From CAYJBP01 sp964372025 (GTDB lineage Bacteria > Bacillota > Dehalobacteriia > UBA4068): a DNA stretch of 23,915 bases. Shown here piece after piece: positions 6,578 through 15,473 of this stretch; the stretch's first letter is position 1, and the number at the start of each line of letters is the position of its first letter. The position numbers were made by a program, and so were the translations under genes. The DNA is taken from positions 1 to 23,915 of the forward strand of contig CAYJPF010000033.1 of assembly GCA_964372025.1 (NCBI GenBank), read 5' to 3'. The notes under the pieces are model-generated. The model was given only the letters and a program-made list of their open reading frames with translations, was not told the origin of the DNA and made no database searches.

Positions 6578-9500
6578 TTAGTCACGAGTTGCCATATACT
6601 CCTGCCACTGCTCATTTTTAGCGGAATAATCTTGGCCGGCATAGGGTGTGCCATCTGTTTTAAGTACCCATTGGCCGGAGGATAGTTGATTGTATTTGCC
6701 TTTATGGTCAAGCAAATCAACCTCATCTGGGGTGCTTAAGTTATTAGAGCCATCTACCCCAAAAATGCGCCTATATTCTGCGGTATTTAATGGTTCGCTA
6801 CCTCCATCATACTCATCCATCGGCTCCGGATAACCACTACCCTCATTATCCTCAATACTGCTTCGCTCGCGGGTAATATTATCATTAATAAATACCGCGC
6901 CGACTGTTGCGCCTTGGTCAATGGTGGCAATTTGGAAAATACTGCCCATAGGATAATAATATTTATACATATTGCTGTATTGATTGGTTTTAACAATTAG
7001 CGGAACTTGCTCTATACCTTGATAAACGCTAACTGTCATATCCTCATTGATAACAAAAAATACAGTATCATCATTAATATTAATGGTAGCTTCGGGATTA
7101 GTACCTGCCCCATCGATATCAAAAGCGGCGCTTTGCGGTTTAGCTGCCGATTGATACAAGGTATAAGGATTATTCCTTACACTTTCAATATGATAATTGG
7201 CAATTAAATTATCAATGGTATTAATGCTGATTTTATTTTCGGCATCAATTTGATAGCTAACCAGGGTATTGATTAGAGGATAATCAGCAGTATCTGTGCT
7301 GCCGTTTATCGATTTTACCTGCCAAATATCATTATGCCCATTCTCCAAAATCAGCCCCATCATATGATGATCAAGGGTAAGTAGCGATCCGCTTGTAATT
7401 TCGCTATTATAATGGATATAGCCATATTGCAAATCCTGCTCGCTAATATCGCTGCCCTGCCAGGGGATAAGGCTGCCTTTAAGGCGATTATAATTTTGGC
7501 TATCATGGGGGTAGAATGTCCAGCCATAGGTTTGATTGCTTATAATCGCTGTATTAGCGCCATCATCCCAGATAATAGTGCCCTCCGGGCTAATTGTGCC
7601 GATGCTTAAATTAAGATCGGAAAGCATTTGGCCACTGGATAAAATCTCGCTATAGGCAGGCTGGCCACTGGGATTGATTTTGTTAATCGTGAGCAAAGTG
7701 GTAATGCTGGGTGTGGTAAATCTATCATCATCAGGATCGAAAAGCACGGTAACCAGGCGGCCATTATTGGCTTGGGTTAAAACTGCATCCGTTTCGACAA
7801 AGCGCCAAGTACCCTCTACTTCCTCGCCATCAAAGGTAGCTGTGCCCACAATTAAATCGCTGCTAACCGGGCTGCCGCTATAATCAACCACCATATCCGC
7901 CACCTCTAAAACAGGGCGCTCTTTATCAAGCGGGGTTAAAAGGCCATTAAGCATAAAATCATGATAATTATGGCTGCTTACCTTAATCATTACCGTCATC
8001 GGTTGGGGGCGGCTGATATCATCGATAAAGCCAAAATTAAGCATGGTATCCGCACCCCTGCCGCTAATATCGGTAATGCCCAATTCATTGCTGCCATTAA
8101 CTTGGGTTTGCTGCCAGCTTAATTCGGCATCCAGCAAGCCCGACCATGGTAAAAGCGGCACGGAAACCCTTTCGCCAAAACCGGCGCCGGCACTAAAATC
8201 GGTATTGCCGCTATAATCGGTTTTGCTGATATTTACCGTGGTGCTGGTGGTATTGGCGGCTAAACTATAATTTAAGCCTATATCATTTACCACTACGGCC
8301 ACTGTTTTATTATTGCCAACATTTTCATCATCTAAGCTGCCGGTGGCGATAACCCCTGCCCCAATAGCAGGAAGCGGAGCTGCCTCATTAAAGGTAATAG
8401 TATCTATTTCCACCGCTAAATTGCCCAAAACATATTCACGATCGACGGCGCTGACAGCGGCTATGCTTAAGGCTTTAGGAGTAATAGTAGCCGGCATCAT
8501 CAGCTCGCTATTAGTTAGGGTATAATTAGCCAAATCTTGCTCCGCACCGCTTAGGGCAAACTGAACAGGCACTTGGCCGCTATGAACATCGGCCAGGCTA
8601 TAATCGCCGATAGTCATATCCAGCCAAACACTATCATTAGCCAAAACGCCATCTAAAACTAATTCGCCGCTAAAATCGGTAACTGCTACTGTGCCATCAT
8701 AGGCTTTTGTGGTACTTAAATCGCCAATTTCGGCGGTTAACTCTTTAGGGGTTATAGTAAGATTATAGCTGCGGCTGCCGCCTATGGTTTGATTGCCCTC
8801 CGGGGCAGTGGCGGTTATCACGGTAGTGCCTACACTTACAATTAAAATTTCGCCATCTTCATTTACTTGGGCAATATCAGTATTGCTGCTGCTGTATACA
8901 GGTATGGTTTGATCGCCGCTTAAAGGATTGATAAAGCCTTCTTCGCCATAAACAAGGCTAACATCGCTTTCGGCAAATTGCAATACCTGCCAAGGATATT
9001 GCACCAATACCGATTGACGAATAAAGGGGCTGCTATAATCGGTATCGTTTGGATTGATTTGCTCATTGAATACATACATATTAAGTATATCTTGATGCTG
9101 GGCATCCCAAATTTGGGGCAGGGTAAAGGTGATTAGCCCTTCGCTTGCGGTTATATTCTGCACTTTGCTATAATAAAGGATTTCGTCTTCGGCGCCTAAG
9201 AGCATGATCGAGATATATTCATTAGCCCCTGCTATAGCTCCGCTATACTTAAATTCGGCTAAATCGTCGATGATCACAAAATCGCTAACCGCAAAATTAG
9301 CACGCTTGCTATCGAGCAAGGTAGGATACCAAATACGGCCGCTAATGCTACCGCCTAAATCGGTATGGGTGGCTTCCGGGTTTGCAATAGTGCCTACTTT
9401 GCCTTCTTGATCATAATTTCTAAAGACAACATTATGAGGGTTGATATTAAATACCGGGCGAGTGGTAGCGCCCTCGTATAAATCGGTATTGCTACCGATT

Positions 9501-12500
9501 AAGGCAGCGGCTTCTGCCTCGCTTAAATAGCGATAATCGCCGCTAATAGTGGCTTGTTCGGCAATGCCCAACTCGCTTAAAGCGGGATAATTATTATCGG
9601 TACTAATCGCCAAATATTGATTATTAAGCATTACCAATTGATCTTCCATCATCAAGCTATCGCCATATAGGTTGTAGAGCCCCTGCCCATCTACACTGCG
9701 ATAATCCATACCCTTAAAGCCGGGCATGATATTGATTAAACCGCGAGTTAAAAGCGGCGGGGCTTCGCTTACTATGATTTGGGCTGTATTCTGACCGGTA
9801 AATGAACTAAGCTCACTACCACTTGCCTGAAAATATTGTGCCGCGGTATGGCCGGGAAAAAGCGGCTGGGTTAAAGTAATCCCTGCGCTGCTGCGAATAT
9901 CAGCACCGATGGCTAATTCAATCGGCTGGGTAAATTCTAGGGCCGGTACTTGGGATGAGCCCATTCCGCTCGTTATAGGATTAATATGAATACCGCCATT
10001 CACATTTAAAATGCTGTTTTCTACATAAAGGCCGTGGCCTTTCATTGCTTTACCGCCGACATTATCAGGAGTAGTGCCAACCATATTATCTATAACTGCG
10101 GTGTCATCAAAATCGCTGCCTTTAGCTGTAATATTGCTATCATAAATATAAATCATGCCTTTAGCTTCAAAAGCATTAATTACATGATGTTGTAGGTTGC
10201 TAGACGTATAGCGATGGCCCGCATAGGTTTCTCCGGGATCGGCTTCGATAGTGCTATTTTTGATAATTATAGAGCTTTGGCTATAAATATGATACCGGCT
10301 CAACAAGCTTTTTGTTTTTAAATTAAGATTGTCAATAATCAAGGATTTATAGCTGGTTATTAATGCCTCACCTATACTGGATTCATCATTAATATACAAT
10401 ATATCATCTTCGGATCCGGAGGAGGTAAAGGTAAGATAGCTTGGTGATTCAAAGATACTTTCACTCAATGCCCCAATGGTAGTGATCGTATTTAAGCCGC
10501 TGATATTTACAGTTAAATCGGAATAGGTGCTGAATGCCGGATATATGCCACCGATATGTTCTTTAAGCTTAATTTCGGCATTATGCAAGGTTAAAACTTT
10601 TTTATCGGCCGAAAGATGTAAATTATAATTATCGGCATTGGCGCCTTCGGTTTTAAGGATACTACGGCTATCCGGCACATCTTCCAGCAAATAATAGGTA
10701 TCGGCTAAAAGTTCTTGCTCGAAATAGCGCACAGCACGAGTAATTTGTGAGGGAAAACTAAGATTAATATTATTGTAGTTGTGAAGATAACTGTAACTAG
10801 CAACAGGTATTATTCGCGAAACACCATCAAAAGACACCTCGATTTGGGCTAAAGTTCCTTGCGGAGGCAAAAAAAGCGGGTTGGAGTTAAATATTACACC
10901 TATTGATTGGCCTTTAATTTGAGAGGATAGGGAAATTGCCGGGGCATTTATACCATAATCGCCTGCAATATTTAAATTACCGGCACCGCTAATGGTTATT
11001 GCATTTTTACTTTCTATCGGGGTATGGCTTAAATCAGTATCTATAAGGCTATTGCTGCCGCTTAAAATAATATCTAAATCGCCATCAGTAACTTGCAGAA
11101 TATCTTGGCTAAAATTATCATTTAAGTTTAAATTATTTAAATAAAGCTTAGGAAAGCCGTTTTCGACTTGATAATAAACATTATAATTATCGGCCGAAGT
11201 TACAGTTGCTTGCCCTTTAAGATTAAATCTATAATATTGGCCTGTTTCAAGTATAGTATTGGCTATTTTTACTTGGGTGCCGCTAACCATATTAATGAAT
11301 ACATGATTATTGTTAAATTGATAAGTGGCCAAATCGCTTACGCCGGTGTTTAAGGTAATATCACCAACATGAGTTGCCGTATCGGAATATCTAATTTCGG
11401 CCTCGATATCCGGGCCGGTTTCAATTTGTGGCGCTAGGGCAAAAGCTTGTTGCCTTGCGGGTGATGTGCCACCCATAACATATGTTTTTCCACCGCTGAT
11501 GATGCCGGCTATACCGGCTTCGGCCGCTATGCCATAACCGGCTACGGCTTCGGGATGCTGAACATTGCCCCCACTAACAAGCAAAGTGCCGCCGCTTATA
11601 TAAGCCGCACCATTAATGCCATTGCCGCCCTTACCTAAGGCAGTAAACGCACCATCACCGGCAACAATCCTAACCAAGCCACCGTTTATATAAGCGGTAT
11701 GTAAAACACCATGCCCACCATGCCCGCTTTGGCTGTCTTGGGCTTCGCCGCCAAACAATAATACCTCGCCACCATTTACGGTAAGATTAGCTACAGCAGA
11801 TCCGCCATTTCTACCCAGAGCATTGGTACTGCCACCACGTACCTCAACCTGGCCGCCATTAACGGTTAAGTTGCCATCTATGCCCAAGCCGGCATTATAG
11901 TTGCTGCCGGTATATGCAACATCGCGAACCGTTACATTCAGCTTGTCCTCTTCCACCACCACATTGGATTTAATGCCAATGCCATTGCCGGTGTGGGTAC
12001 TTACCGATAAATCGCCACCTGCCAATACTACAGCACTTTGTGCCGAGCCGGTATTGATTATACCGTTTGCACCAAGCAGCCTGGTATCAGTTTGGATAAT
12101 TACATTACCATTTGCTAAAATAGCATTATTGTTAGTGCTAGTTAGCTCTAAGCTGCCATCGCCGGTTATGGTAATATTATTGCCTTGAACAATTGCCCCA
12201 ACCTCACTGACTAGCTCACAATTTCCCACAACTTCAATAATTAAATGGTCTTCATTAGAAGCAAACACGGGTGGATAACCCGGTATATAACCATTAAAAA
12301 ATTCCATCATATTAAGCAGGGTAATAGTTGTATTATCCTTGCTAATATAAAAATCAGCATTTTCTTTGTCCGTTACCCTAAGTGTACCATTACCAAGTCT
12401 GTCGCTTTCTTCATCGGTAATTTCAATAAAATAGTATGCACCGCCAACCAATGCTATATCACCAAAAAAGTAAATTCCTTTACCATCTTTTTGTGACATA

Positions 12501-12604
12501 TCATAATTAGGAACATCAAGCGCCAGAGCATTGCTGGGGGTTAAGCCTATAGCCACAAGCAGCAAACAGACAATCAAAAAAGCCAGATTATGATTTTTTT
12601 TCAT
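6578..12604 (-). CDS. giant secreted beta-solenoid protein
   Basis: The 2008-residue protein has a signal peptide (1-28, hydrophobic FLIVCLLLVAIG core, cleavage after ALA). Residues 245-380 hold five solenoid rungs, each with a hydrophobic strand and N/S-GG turn (VNGGQ, VNGGE, INGGL, ISGGT, ISGGK) spaced 29-32 residues, typical of right-handed beta-helix carbohydrate-binding proteins of the Cthe_2159 kind. Header segments with a YY pair, then (N/S)AD-x-Y and a TLTL-type strand recur near 57-97, 457-492 and 636-677. A Big-like domain (about 1200-1285) and two YDG-like domains (KAYDG near 1298, the second about 1375-1470) follow. No LPxTG, S-layer or membrane anchor is seen at the C-terminus, so export or non-covalent wall binding is likely. 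It has its own promoter and AGGAG 9 bases before ATG 12604. An adhesin or polysaccharide-binding role is inferred; no catalytic motif is visible. Confidence 0.85.
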   Translation of the reverse strand: MKKNHNLAFLIVCLLLVAIGLTPSNALALDVPNYDMSQKDGKGIYFFGDIALVGGAYYFIEITDEESDRLGNGTLRVTDKENADFYISKDNTTITLLNMMEFFNGYIPGYPPVFASNEDHLIIEVVGNCELVSEVGAIVQGNNITITGDGSLELTSTNNNAILANGNVIIQTDTRLLGANGIINTGSAQSAVVLAGGDLSVSTHTGNGIGIKSNVVVEEDKLNVTVRDVAYTGSNYNAGLGIDGNLTVNGGQVEVRGGSTNALGRNGGSAVANLTVNGGEVLLFGGEAQDSQSGHGGHGVLHTAYINGGLVRIVAGDGAFTALGKGGNGINGAAYISGGTLLVSGGNVQHPEAVAGYGIAAEAGIAGIISGGKTYVMGGTSPARQQAFALAPQIETGPDIEAEIRYSDTATHVGDITLNTGVSDLATYQFNNNHVFINMVSGTQVKIANTILETGQYYRFNLKGQATVTSADNYNVYYQVENGFPKLYLNNLNLNDNFSQDILQVTDGDLDIILSGSNSLIDTDLSHTPIESKNAITISGAGNLNIAGDYGINAPAISLSSQIKGQSIGVIFNSNPLFLPPQGTLAQIEVSFDGVSRIIPVASYSYLHNYNNINLSFPSQITRAVRYFEQELLADTYYLLEDVPDSRSILKTEGANADNYNLHLSADKKVLTLHNAEIKLKEHIGGIYPAFSTYSDLTVNISGLNTITTIGALSESIFESPSYLTFTSSGSEDDILYINDESSIGEALITSYKSLIIDNLNLKTKSLLSRYHIYSQSSIIIKNSTIEADPGETYAGHRYTSSNLQHHVINAFEAKGMIYIYDSNITAKGSDFDDTAVIDNMVGTTPDNVGGKAMKGHGLYVENSILNVNGGIHINPITSGMGSSQVPALEFTQPIELAIGADIRSSAGITLTQPLFPGHTAAQYFQASGSELSSFTGQNTAQIIVSEAPPLLTRGLINIMPGFKGMDYRSVDGQGLYNLYGDSLMMEDQLVMLNNQYLAISTDNNYPALSELGIAEQATISGDYRYLSEAEAAALIGSNTDLYEGATTRPVFNINPHNVVFRNYDQEGKVGTIANPEATHTDLGGSISGRIWYPTLLDSKRANFAVSDFVIIDDLAEFKYSGAIAGANEYISIMLLGAEDEILYYSKVQNITASEGLITFTLPQIWDAQHQDILNMYVFNEQINPNDTDYSSPFIRQSVLVQYPWQVLQFAESDVSLVYGEEGFINPLSGDQTIPVYSSSNTDIAQVNEDGEILIVSVGTTVITATAPEGNQTIGGSRSYNLTITPKELTAEIGDLSTTKAYDGTVAVTDFSGELVLDGVLANDSVWLDMTIGDYSLADVHSGQVPVQFALSGAEQDLANYTLTNSELMMPATITPKALSIAAVSAVDREYVLGNLAVEIDTITFNEAAPLPAIGAGVIATGSLDDENVGNNKTVAVVVNDIGLNYSLAANTTSTTVNISKTDYSGNTDFSAGAGFGERVSVPLLPWSGLLDAELSWQQTQVNGSNELGITDISGRGADTMLNFGFIDDISRPQPMTVMIKVSSHNYHDFMLNGLLTPLDKERPVLEVADMVVDYSGSPVSSDLIVGTATFDGEEVEGTWRFVETDAVLTQANNGRLVTVLFDPDDDRFTTPSITTLLTINKINPSGQPAYSEILSSGQMLSDLNLSIGTISPEGTIIWDDGANTAIISNQTYGWTFYPHDSQNYNRLKGSLIPWQGSDISEQDLQYGYIHYNSEITSGSLLTLDHHMMGLILENGHNDIWQVKSINGSTDTADYPLINTLVSYQIDAENKISINTIDNLIANYHIESVRNNPYTLYQSAAKPQSAAFDIDGAGTNPEATININDDTVFFVINEDMTVSVYQGIEQVPLIVKTNQYSNMYKYYYPMGSIFQIATIDQGATVGAVFINDNITRERSSIEDNEGSGYPEPMDEYDGGSEPLNTAEYRRIFGVDGSNNLSTPDEVDLLDHKGKYNQLSSGQWVLKTDGTPYAGQDYSAKNEQWQEYMATRD

Positions 12605-12627
12605 AATTTTTTACTCCTAATATAAAA

Positions 12628-12656
12628 ATTGTATTTTTTTAAAATACGTTTAGCAA
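12628..12656 (-). promoter_or_regulatory. SigA-like promoter with embedded dyad
   Basis: TTGCTA (12651-12656), 17-bp spacer and TACAAT (12628-12633) lie on the minus strand just before the giant gene; predicted start is about 12621, leaving a leader of about 17 bases. A perfect dyad (GTATTTT, TTT, AAAATAC) at 12631-12647 fills the spacer and overlaps the -10 box, a plausible repressor site. Confidence 0.6.
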
Positions 12657-12678
12657 TTAATAGCCGCATTTACTTGGC

Positions 12679-14349
12679 CTATAAAAAACAACTTTCGCCC
12701 AAAAATTCTTGCAAAATGGAGTTTTTAGGTATGCATTCGGTTTGAGCCGGCTTAAAATACTGAATAAAGCGCAGCAAGCGCCTGGCTTCGATATAGGCCG
12801 GCATATCGGGGCTGATTTTTTGCAATTCTTCCTCCAAAGCAGGGCGCAGCACGGCAATTTCGTATACCAGCGCCGAGTTGAAGAAATAATCGGCCTCCTC
12901 CTGATAAGGAAAAATATTGCGATGCTCGCCACGACGCACCAGCTCCCAATGCTCTAAAGTATTGGCCGGTGTTTGGCCTCTAAACTTCATATCACGCGCC
13001 ATACGCCTTAGCAGGCGATTATCGGATGTAGCAATCGGATTATATTCATCTAAGTTAAGTTGCGTTAATGCCGATACAAAAATTTTGCGCTTTTTGCTCT
13101 TGGGTATCGATTGGGTAATACTTTCGTTAAGGGCATGAATGCCCTCGACAATGATGATTTGATTTTCGCCCAAACGGCAAACTTTACCCTCGGGCGCCCG
13201 TTTGCCGGCTATAAAATCATAACGCGGCAATACCACTTCCTGGCCGGCAATCAAGGCGGCCAGCTGGCGATTAAATAAATCAAGCTCCATGGCGGCTACC
13301 CCTTCATAATCGGGCTTGCCATCAGCATCCAGCGGGGTTTTATCGCGATCATGAAAATAGTCGTCCATCGATATCGATATCGGCTTAATGCCCAAAGCTT
13401 GCAATTGAATTTCTAAGCGCCTGGTAAATGTGGTTTTACCCGAAGAGGATGGCCCGGCAATCAAAACCAAACGCACCTGCGGATAATTAGCATAAATAGC
13501 ATCGGCAATTAGGCTTAATTTACGCTCTTGCATAACCTCGGAAATTAAAACAAGCTCGGAAAACTTATTATTTTCTACCCGCTTATTTAAGTCGCTAATG
13601 GTGGATATGCCTTGAATTTGCAACCATTTATGATGTTCGTTTAAAGTATCCTGCATGCCATAGGGCACTTTATAACTGCGCCTTTCTGCAATACCCATAA
13701 AATTGCGCGGCGGCAAATTTAGCACAAAACCTTGATCAAAGGCCTGTAAACTAAAATTATTAAGCAAGGCGGTATTTTTAATCATGCGGCCAAAAAAGTA
13801 TTCGCTAACTTTAACTTTATCGGTACTAATTGTATATAAATTTAGCTGCGAATTTTTGCGCAAGGCCAGCAAATCGGCCTTATCTTTTTTGCCCTCGGCC
13901 AAAAAGAAGTTTACCGCATCATCTTTGGCAATTTGGCTTAAAGTAATCGGCAAGCCCTGAGCTACCAATTCCTGCATCCGCTTTTCGATAGCAACAACTA
14001 TGCTTTCATCAACTTTATCTTGGCCTTCAATCAAACAATACATGCCCTGCTCTAAAGAGTGGCTAACCCATAATTGCCAATTAGGTTGCAGCTCTTTTAA
14101 GGCTACCAATAGCAAAAACAGCAGGCCACGCTTATAAATTCGATAACCGCTGCCCGAACGATAATCCAGCCAAATAATCTCGCTATCGATATGTAAATGA
14201 TAATCCAATTCCTGCAAAACCCCATTAACAATAGCCGCTAGCGGATGCGGATCGCGCTTAGGCATTAAGGCTGCTATTTCGGCCAAGCTAAGGCCGCGAG
14301 CAGCTGTAAATTTTTGCCCCTGATCATAAGTGATGGTAATATTATCCAT
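12679..14349 (-). CDS. nucleoside kinase with TGS/ThrRS-like N-terminus
   Basis: The 556-residue protein fuses an N-terminal TGS-like domain (1-60), a threonyl-tRNA-synthetase-like second domain (about 75-250; VSHSLEQGMYC resembles the tRNA-editing-type SAD motif) and a C-terminal uridine-kinase/phosphoribulokinase P-loop domain (Walker A AGPSSSGKTTF, about 297-307; then SMDDYFHDRDKTP and IIVEGIHALN). This is the family that databases call nucleoside kinase, found across Firmicutes and Thermotogae. Kinase activity on uridine or a related nucleoside is inferred from the P-loop domain; what the N-terminal ThrRS-like part does is unknown. AAGGGGG lies 8 bases before ATG 14349. It is separated from the giant secreted protein gene by 74 bases and is probably not functionally linked to it. 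Confidence 0.9.
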   Translation of the reverse strand: MDNITITYDQGQKFTAARGLSLAEIAALMPKRDPHPLAAIVNGVLQELDYHLHIDSEIIWLDYRSGSGYRIYKRGLLFLLLVALKELQPNWQLWVSHSLEQGMYCLIEGQDKVDESIVVAIEKRMQELVAQGLPITLSQIAKDDAVNFFLAEGKKDKADLLALRKNSQLNLYTISTDKVKVSEYFFGRMIKNTALLNNFSLQAFDQGFVLNLPPRNFMGIAERRSYKVPYGMQDTLNEHHKWLQIQGISTISDLNKRVENNKFSELVLISEVMQERKLSLIADAIYANYPQVRLVLIAGPSSSGKTTFTRRLEIQLQALGIKPISISMDDYFHDRDKTPLDADGKPDYEGVAAMELDLFNRQLAALIAGQEVVLPRYDFIAGKRAPEGKVCRLGENQIIIVEGIHALNESITQSIPKSKKRKIFVSALTQLNLDEYNPIATSDNRLLRRMARDMKFRGQTPANTLEHWELVRRGEHRNIFPYQEEADYFFNSALVYEIAVLRPALEEELQKISPDMPAYIEARRLLRFIQYFKPAQTECIPKNSILQEFLGESCFL

Positions 14350-14475
14350 AAAATTTACCCCCTTGTAAATAAAATAGTATTTATGCTATAATTTTGCCAT
14401 AAAAAATTATTGGCCGTTCTTTGGCCGAGTATTTCCGGCGATTAAATAAAGCTATACGCTAATCACTTTGTAATT

Positions 14476-14504
14476 ATTGTATCATATTATATGGTTTTTG
14501 TAAA
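14476..14504 (-). promoter_or_regulatory. SigA-like promoter of the nucleoside kinase
   Basis: TTTACA (14499-14504), a 17-bp spacer and TACAAT (14476-14481) lie on the minus strand. Predicted start is near 14469, leaving an unusually long leader of about 120 bases that holds a GGCC/GGCC hairpin at about 14411-14425. Confidence 0.6.
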
Positions 14505-14562
14505 TACAATCGGGGCTTTGTTCTTGCCAATAGCTTTAGATTGATTTTTTTTAATATATCCC

Positions 14563-14596
14563 TTGACAAAAATCTATACTTGCTATAAACTATACA
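14563..14596 (+). promoter_or_regulatory. promoter and candidate operator of the ArsR-type gene
   Basis: A perfect TTGACA (14563-14568) is followed by TATAAA after 15 bp (14584-14589) or TAAACT after 17 bp. Three direct copies of CTATA(C/A), at about 14575, 14583 and 14590, overlap the -10 region. ArsR proteins usually repress their own promoter here, so the copies may be part of the operator. That reading is inference. Confidence 0.45.
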
Positions 14597-14624
14597 TATA
14601 TATTGATTTTAAAGTGGTGATTAT

Positions 14625-14960
14625 ATGAATGCAGAGCATATTAAACAGGCTTTAATTTTTAAGGCTTTTTGCGATGAAAAACGCTTGCTTATTATGGAGC
14701 TATTGCGTGATGGTCAAAAATGCGCTTGTGTAATAAGCGATTTAACAGGTATTAAGCAATCCGCCCTATCCTATCACATGAAAATACTGCTGGAATCGGG
14801 CATTGTGGAAAGTGCTCAGGATGGCAAGTGGATTAATTATTGGCTTAGTCCCCAAGGCGGCGCTTATGCGGCCGAGCTTTTGCAAGCCATCATCACCCCT
14901 AACTTAAAGCAAGTTGATAATGCTTTTTACCTAGCAAAGCTAGAAAAACCGCCGGCTTGA
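14625..14960 (+). CDS. ArsR/SmtB-family metal-responsive repressor
   Basis: The 111-residue protein has a winged-helix fold: FKAFCDEKRLLIMELLRDG, then the recognition helix GIKQSALSYHMKILLESGIV and the wing GKWINYWLSP. The CxC at Cys33-Cys35 (KCACVISDL) sits at the start of helix 3, where arsenic-type ArsR proteins bind As(III) or Sb(III). Cys16 in FKAFCDE is an extra cysteine where many relatives have Ser, and could add a third ligand. Metal release of DNA is the family mode; the exact metal is not certain. No arsenite pump or arsenate reductase follows, so targets are elsewhere or it acts only on itself. A terminator overlaps its 3' end, which isolates it from the next gene. Confidence 0.93.
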   Translation: MNAEHIKQALIFKAFCDEKRLLIMELLRDGQKCACVISDLTGIKQSALSYHMKILLESGIVESAQDGKWINYWLSPQGGAYAAELLQAIITPNLKQVDNAFYLAKLEKPPA

Positions 14961-14983
14961 TCGTATTGGCTTGGCGGTTTTTT
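14944..14983 (+). terminator. terminator overlapping the ArsR gene end
   Basis: AAAAACCGCC pairs with GGCGGTTTTT around an AT-containing loop, followed by six T. The left arm is inside the last codons of the gene. Confidence 0.85.
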
Positions 14984-15013
14984 AAATTTTTTATGATTTT
15001 ATAATTAAAACTA

Positions 15014-15042
15014 TTGTAATATATTAATTTTTTTGATATAAT
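15014..15042 (+). promoter_or_regulatory. SigA-like promoter of the small membrane protein
   Basis: TTGTAA (15014-15019), 17-bp spacer and perfect TATAAT (15037-15042), the same hexamer pair as the zinc-ribbon gene promoter. Predicted start is near 15049. Confidence 0.65.
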
Positions 15043-15110
15043 TAAGTTTGGGTTATTATTTAGCATTTAATATTTAAGCTTGCGTTTAGCTCTATTAAGG
15101 AGGTTATGAT

Positions 15111-15296
15111 ATGCCAATTTGGCTGGCAGCATTAATACTATTAATCCTTTTGGCTGCAATTGTTTTTTTAGGTATTAACCTAAAAAAAATGAAAAACAAA
15201 ACACCGTTTATGATTTTATTTGTTGTACTACTATTATTGATGGCCGTTGCTATCGTTTATTTAAGCCTTAGCTTCCTCTTTATTTTTGCCATCTAA
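15111..15296 (+). CDS. small two-helix membrane protein
   Basis: The 61-residue product is almost wholly hydrophobic: helix 1 at about 3-24, a charged turn (NLKKMKNKTP, 23-32) and helix 2 at about 33-58. AAGGAGG lies 7 bases before the ATG and a good promoter lies upstream, so it is probably a real gene. The positive-inside rule puts the KK-rich turn in the cytoplasm and both ends outside. I recognise no family. It has its own promoter after the ArsR terminator, so control by that repressor is not shown. Confidence 0.75.
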   Translation: MPIWLAALILLILLAAIVFLGINLKKMKNKTPFMILFVVLLLLMAVAIVYLSLSFLFIFAI

Positions 15297-15315
15297 AAAA
15301 AATATAAAAAAACAC

Positions 15316-15344
15316 TTGCAATCGGTTACAATTTGTGATAAAAT
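15316..15344 (+). promoter_or_regulatory. SigA-like promoter before the transglutaminase gene
   Basis: TTGCAA (15316-15321), 17-bp spacer and TAAAAT (15339-15344). Predicted start is 15350-15352, exactly at the ATG of the 29-codon ORF. CGGTTA at 15323-15328 and TAACCG at 15361-15366 form an inverted repeat flanking the start. Confidence 0.6.
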
Positions 15345-15350
15345 CATATC

Positions 15351-15440
15351 ATGAAACAGTTAACCGTTACCAAATATCGGCTTGTCACATTAAAAGGCCG
15401 GGCGGTATATACTGTAATAAGCCTGCTTTTGGCAGTCTAA
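15351..15440 (+). CDS. possible leaderless 29-residue ORF
   Basis: The frame reads MKQLTVTKYRLVTLKGRAV and ends in YTVISLLLAV: a basic N-terminus and a short hydrophobic end, like a signal anchor. No Shine-Dalgarno sequence precedes it and the predicted transcription start falls on its ATG. It is in the same frame as the transglutaminase gene, with one TAA and 11 codons between. It may be a leaderless peptide, a broken gene start or only a leader RNA that is open by chance. Confidence 0.3.
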   Translation: MKQLTVTKYRLVTLKGRAVYTVISLLLAV

Positions 15441-15473
15441 TTATGTATATTATTTACAAAAGGATGTGTTTTT

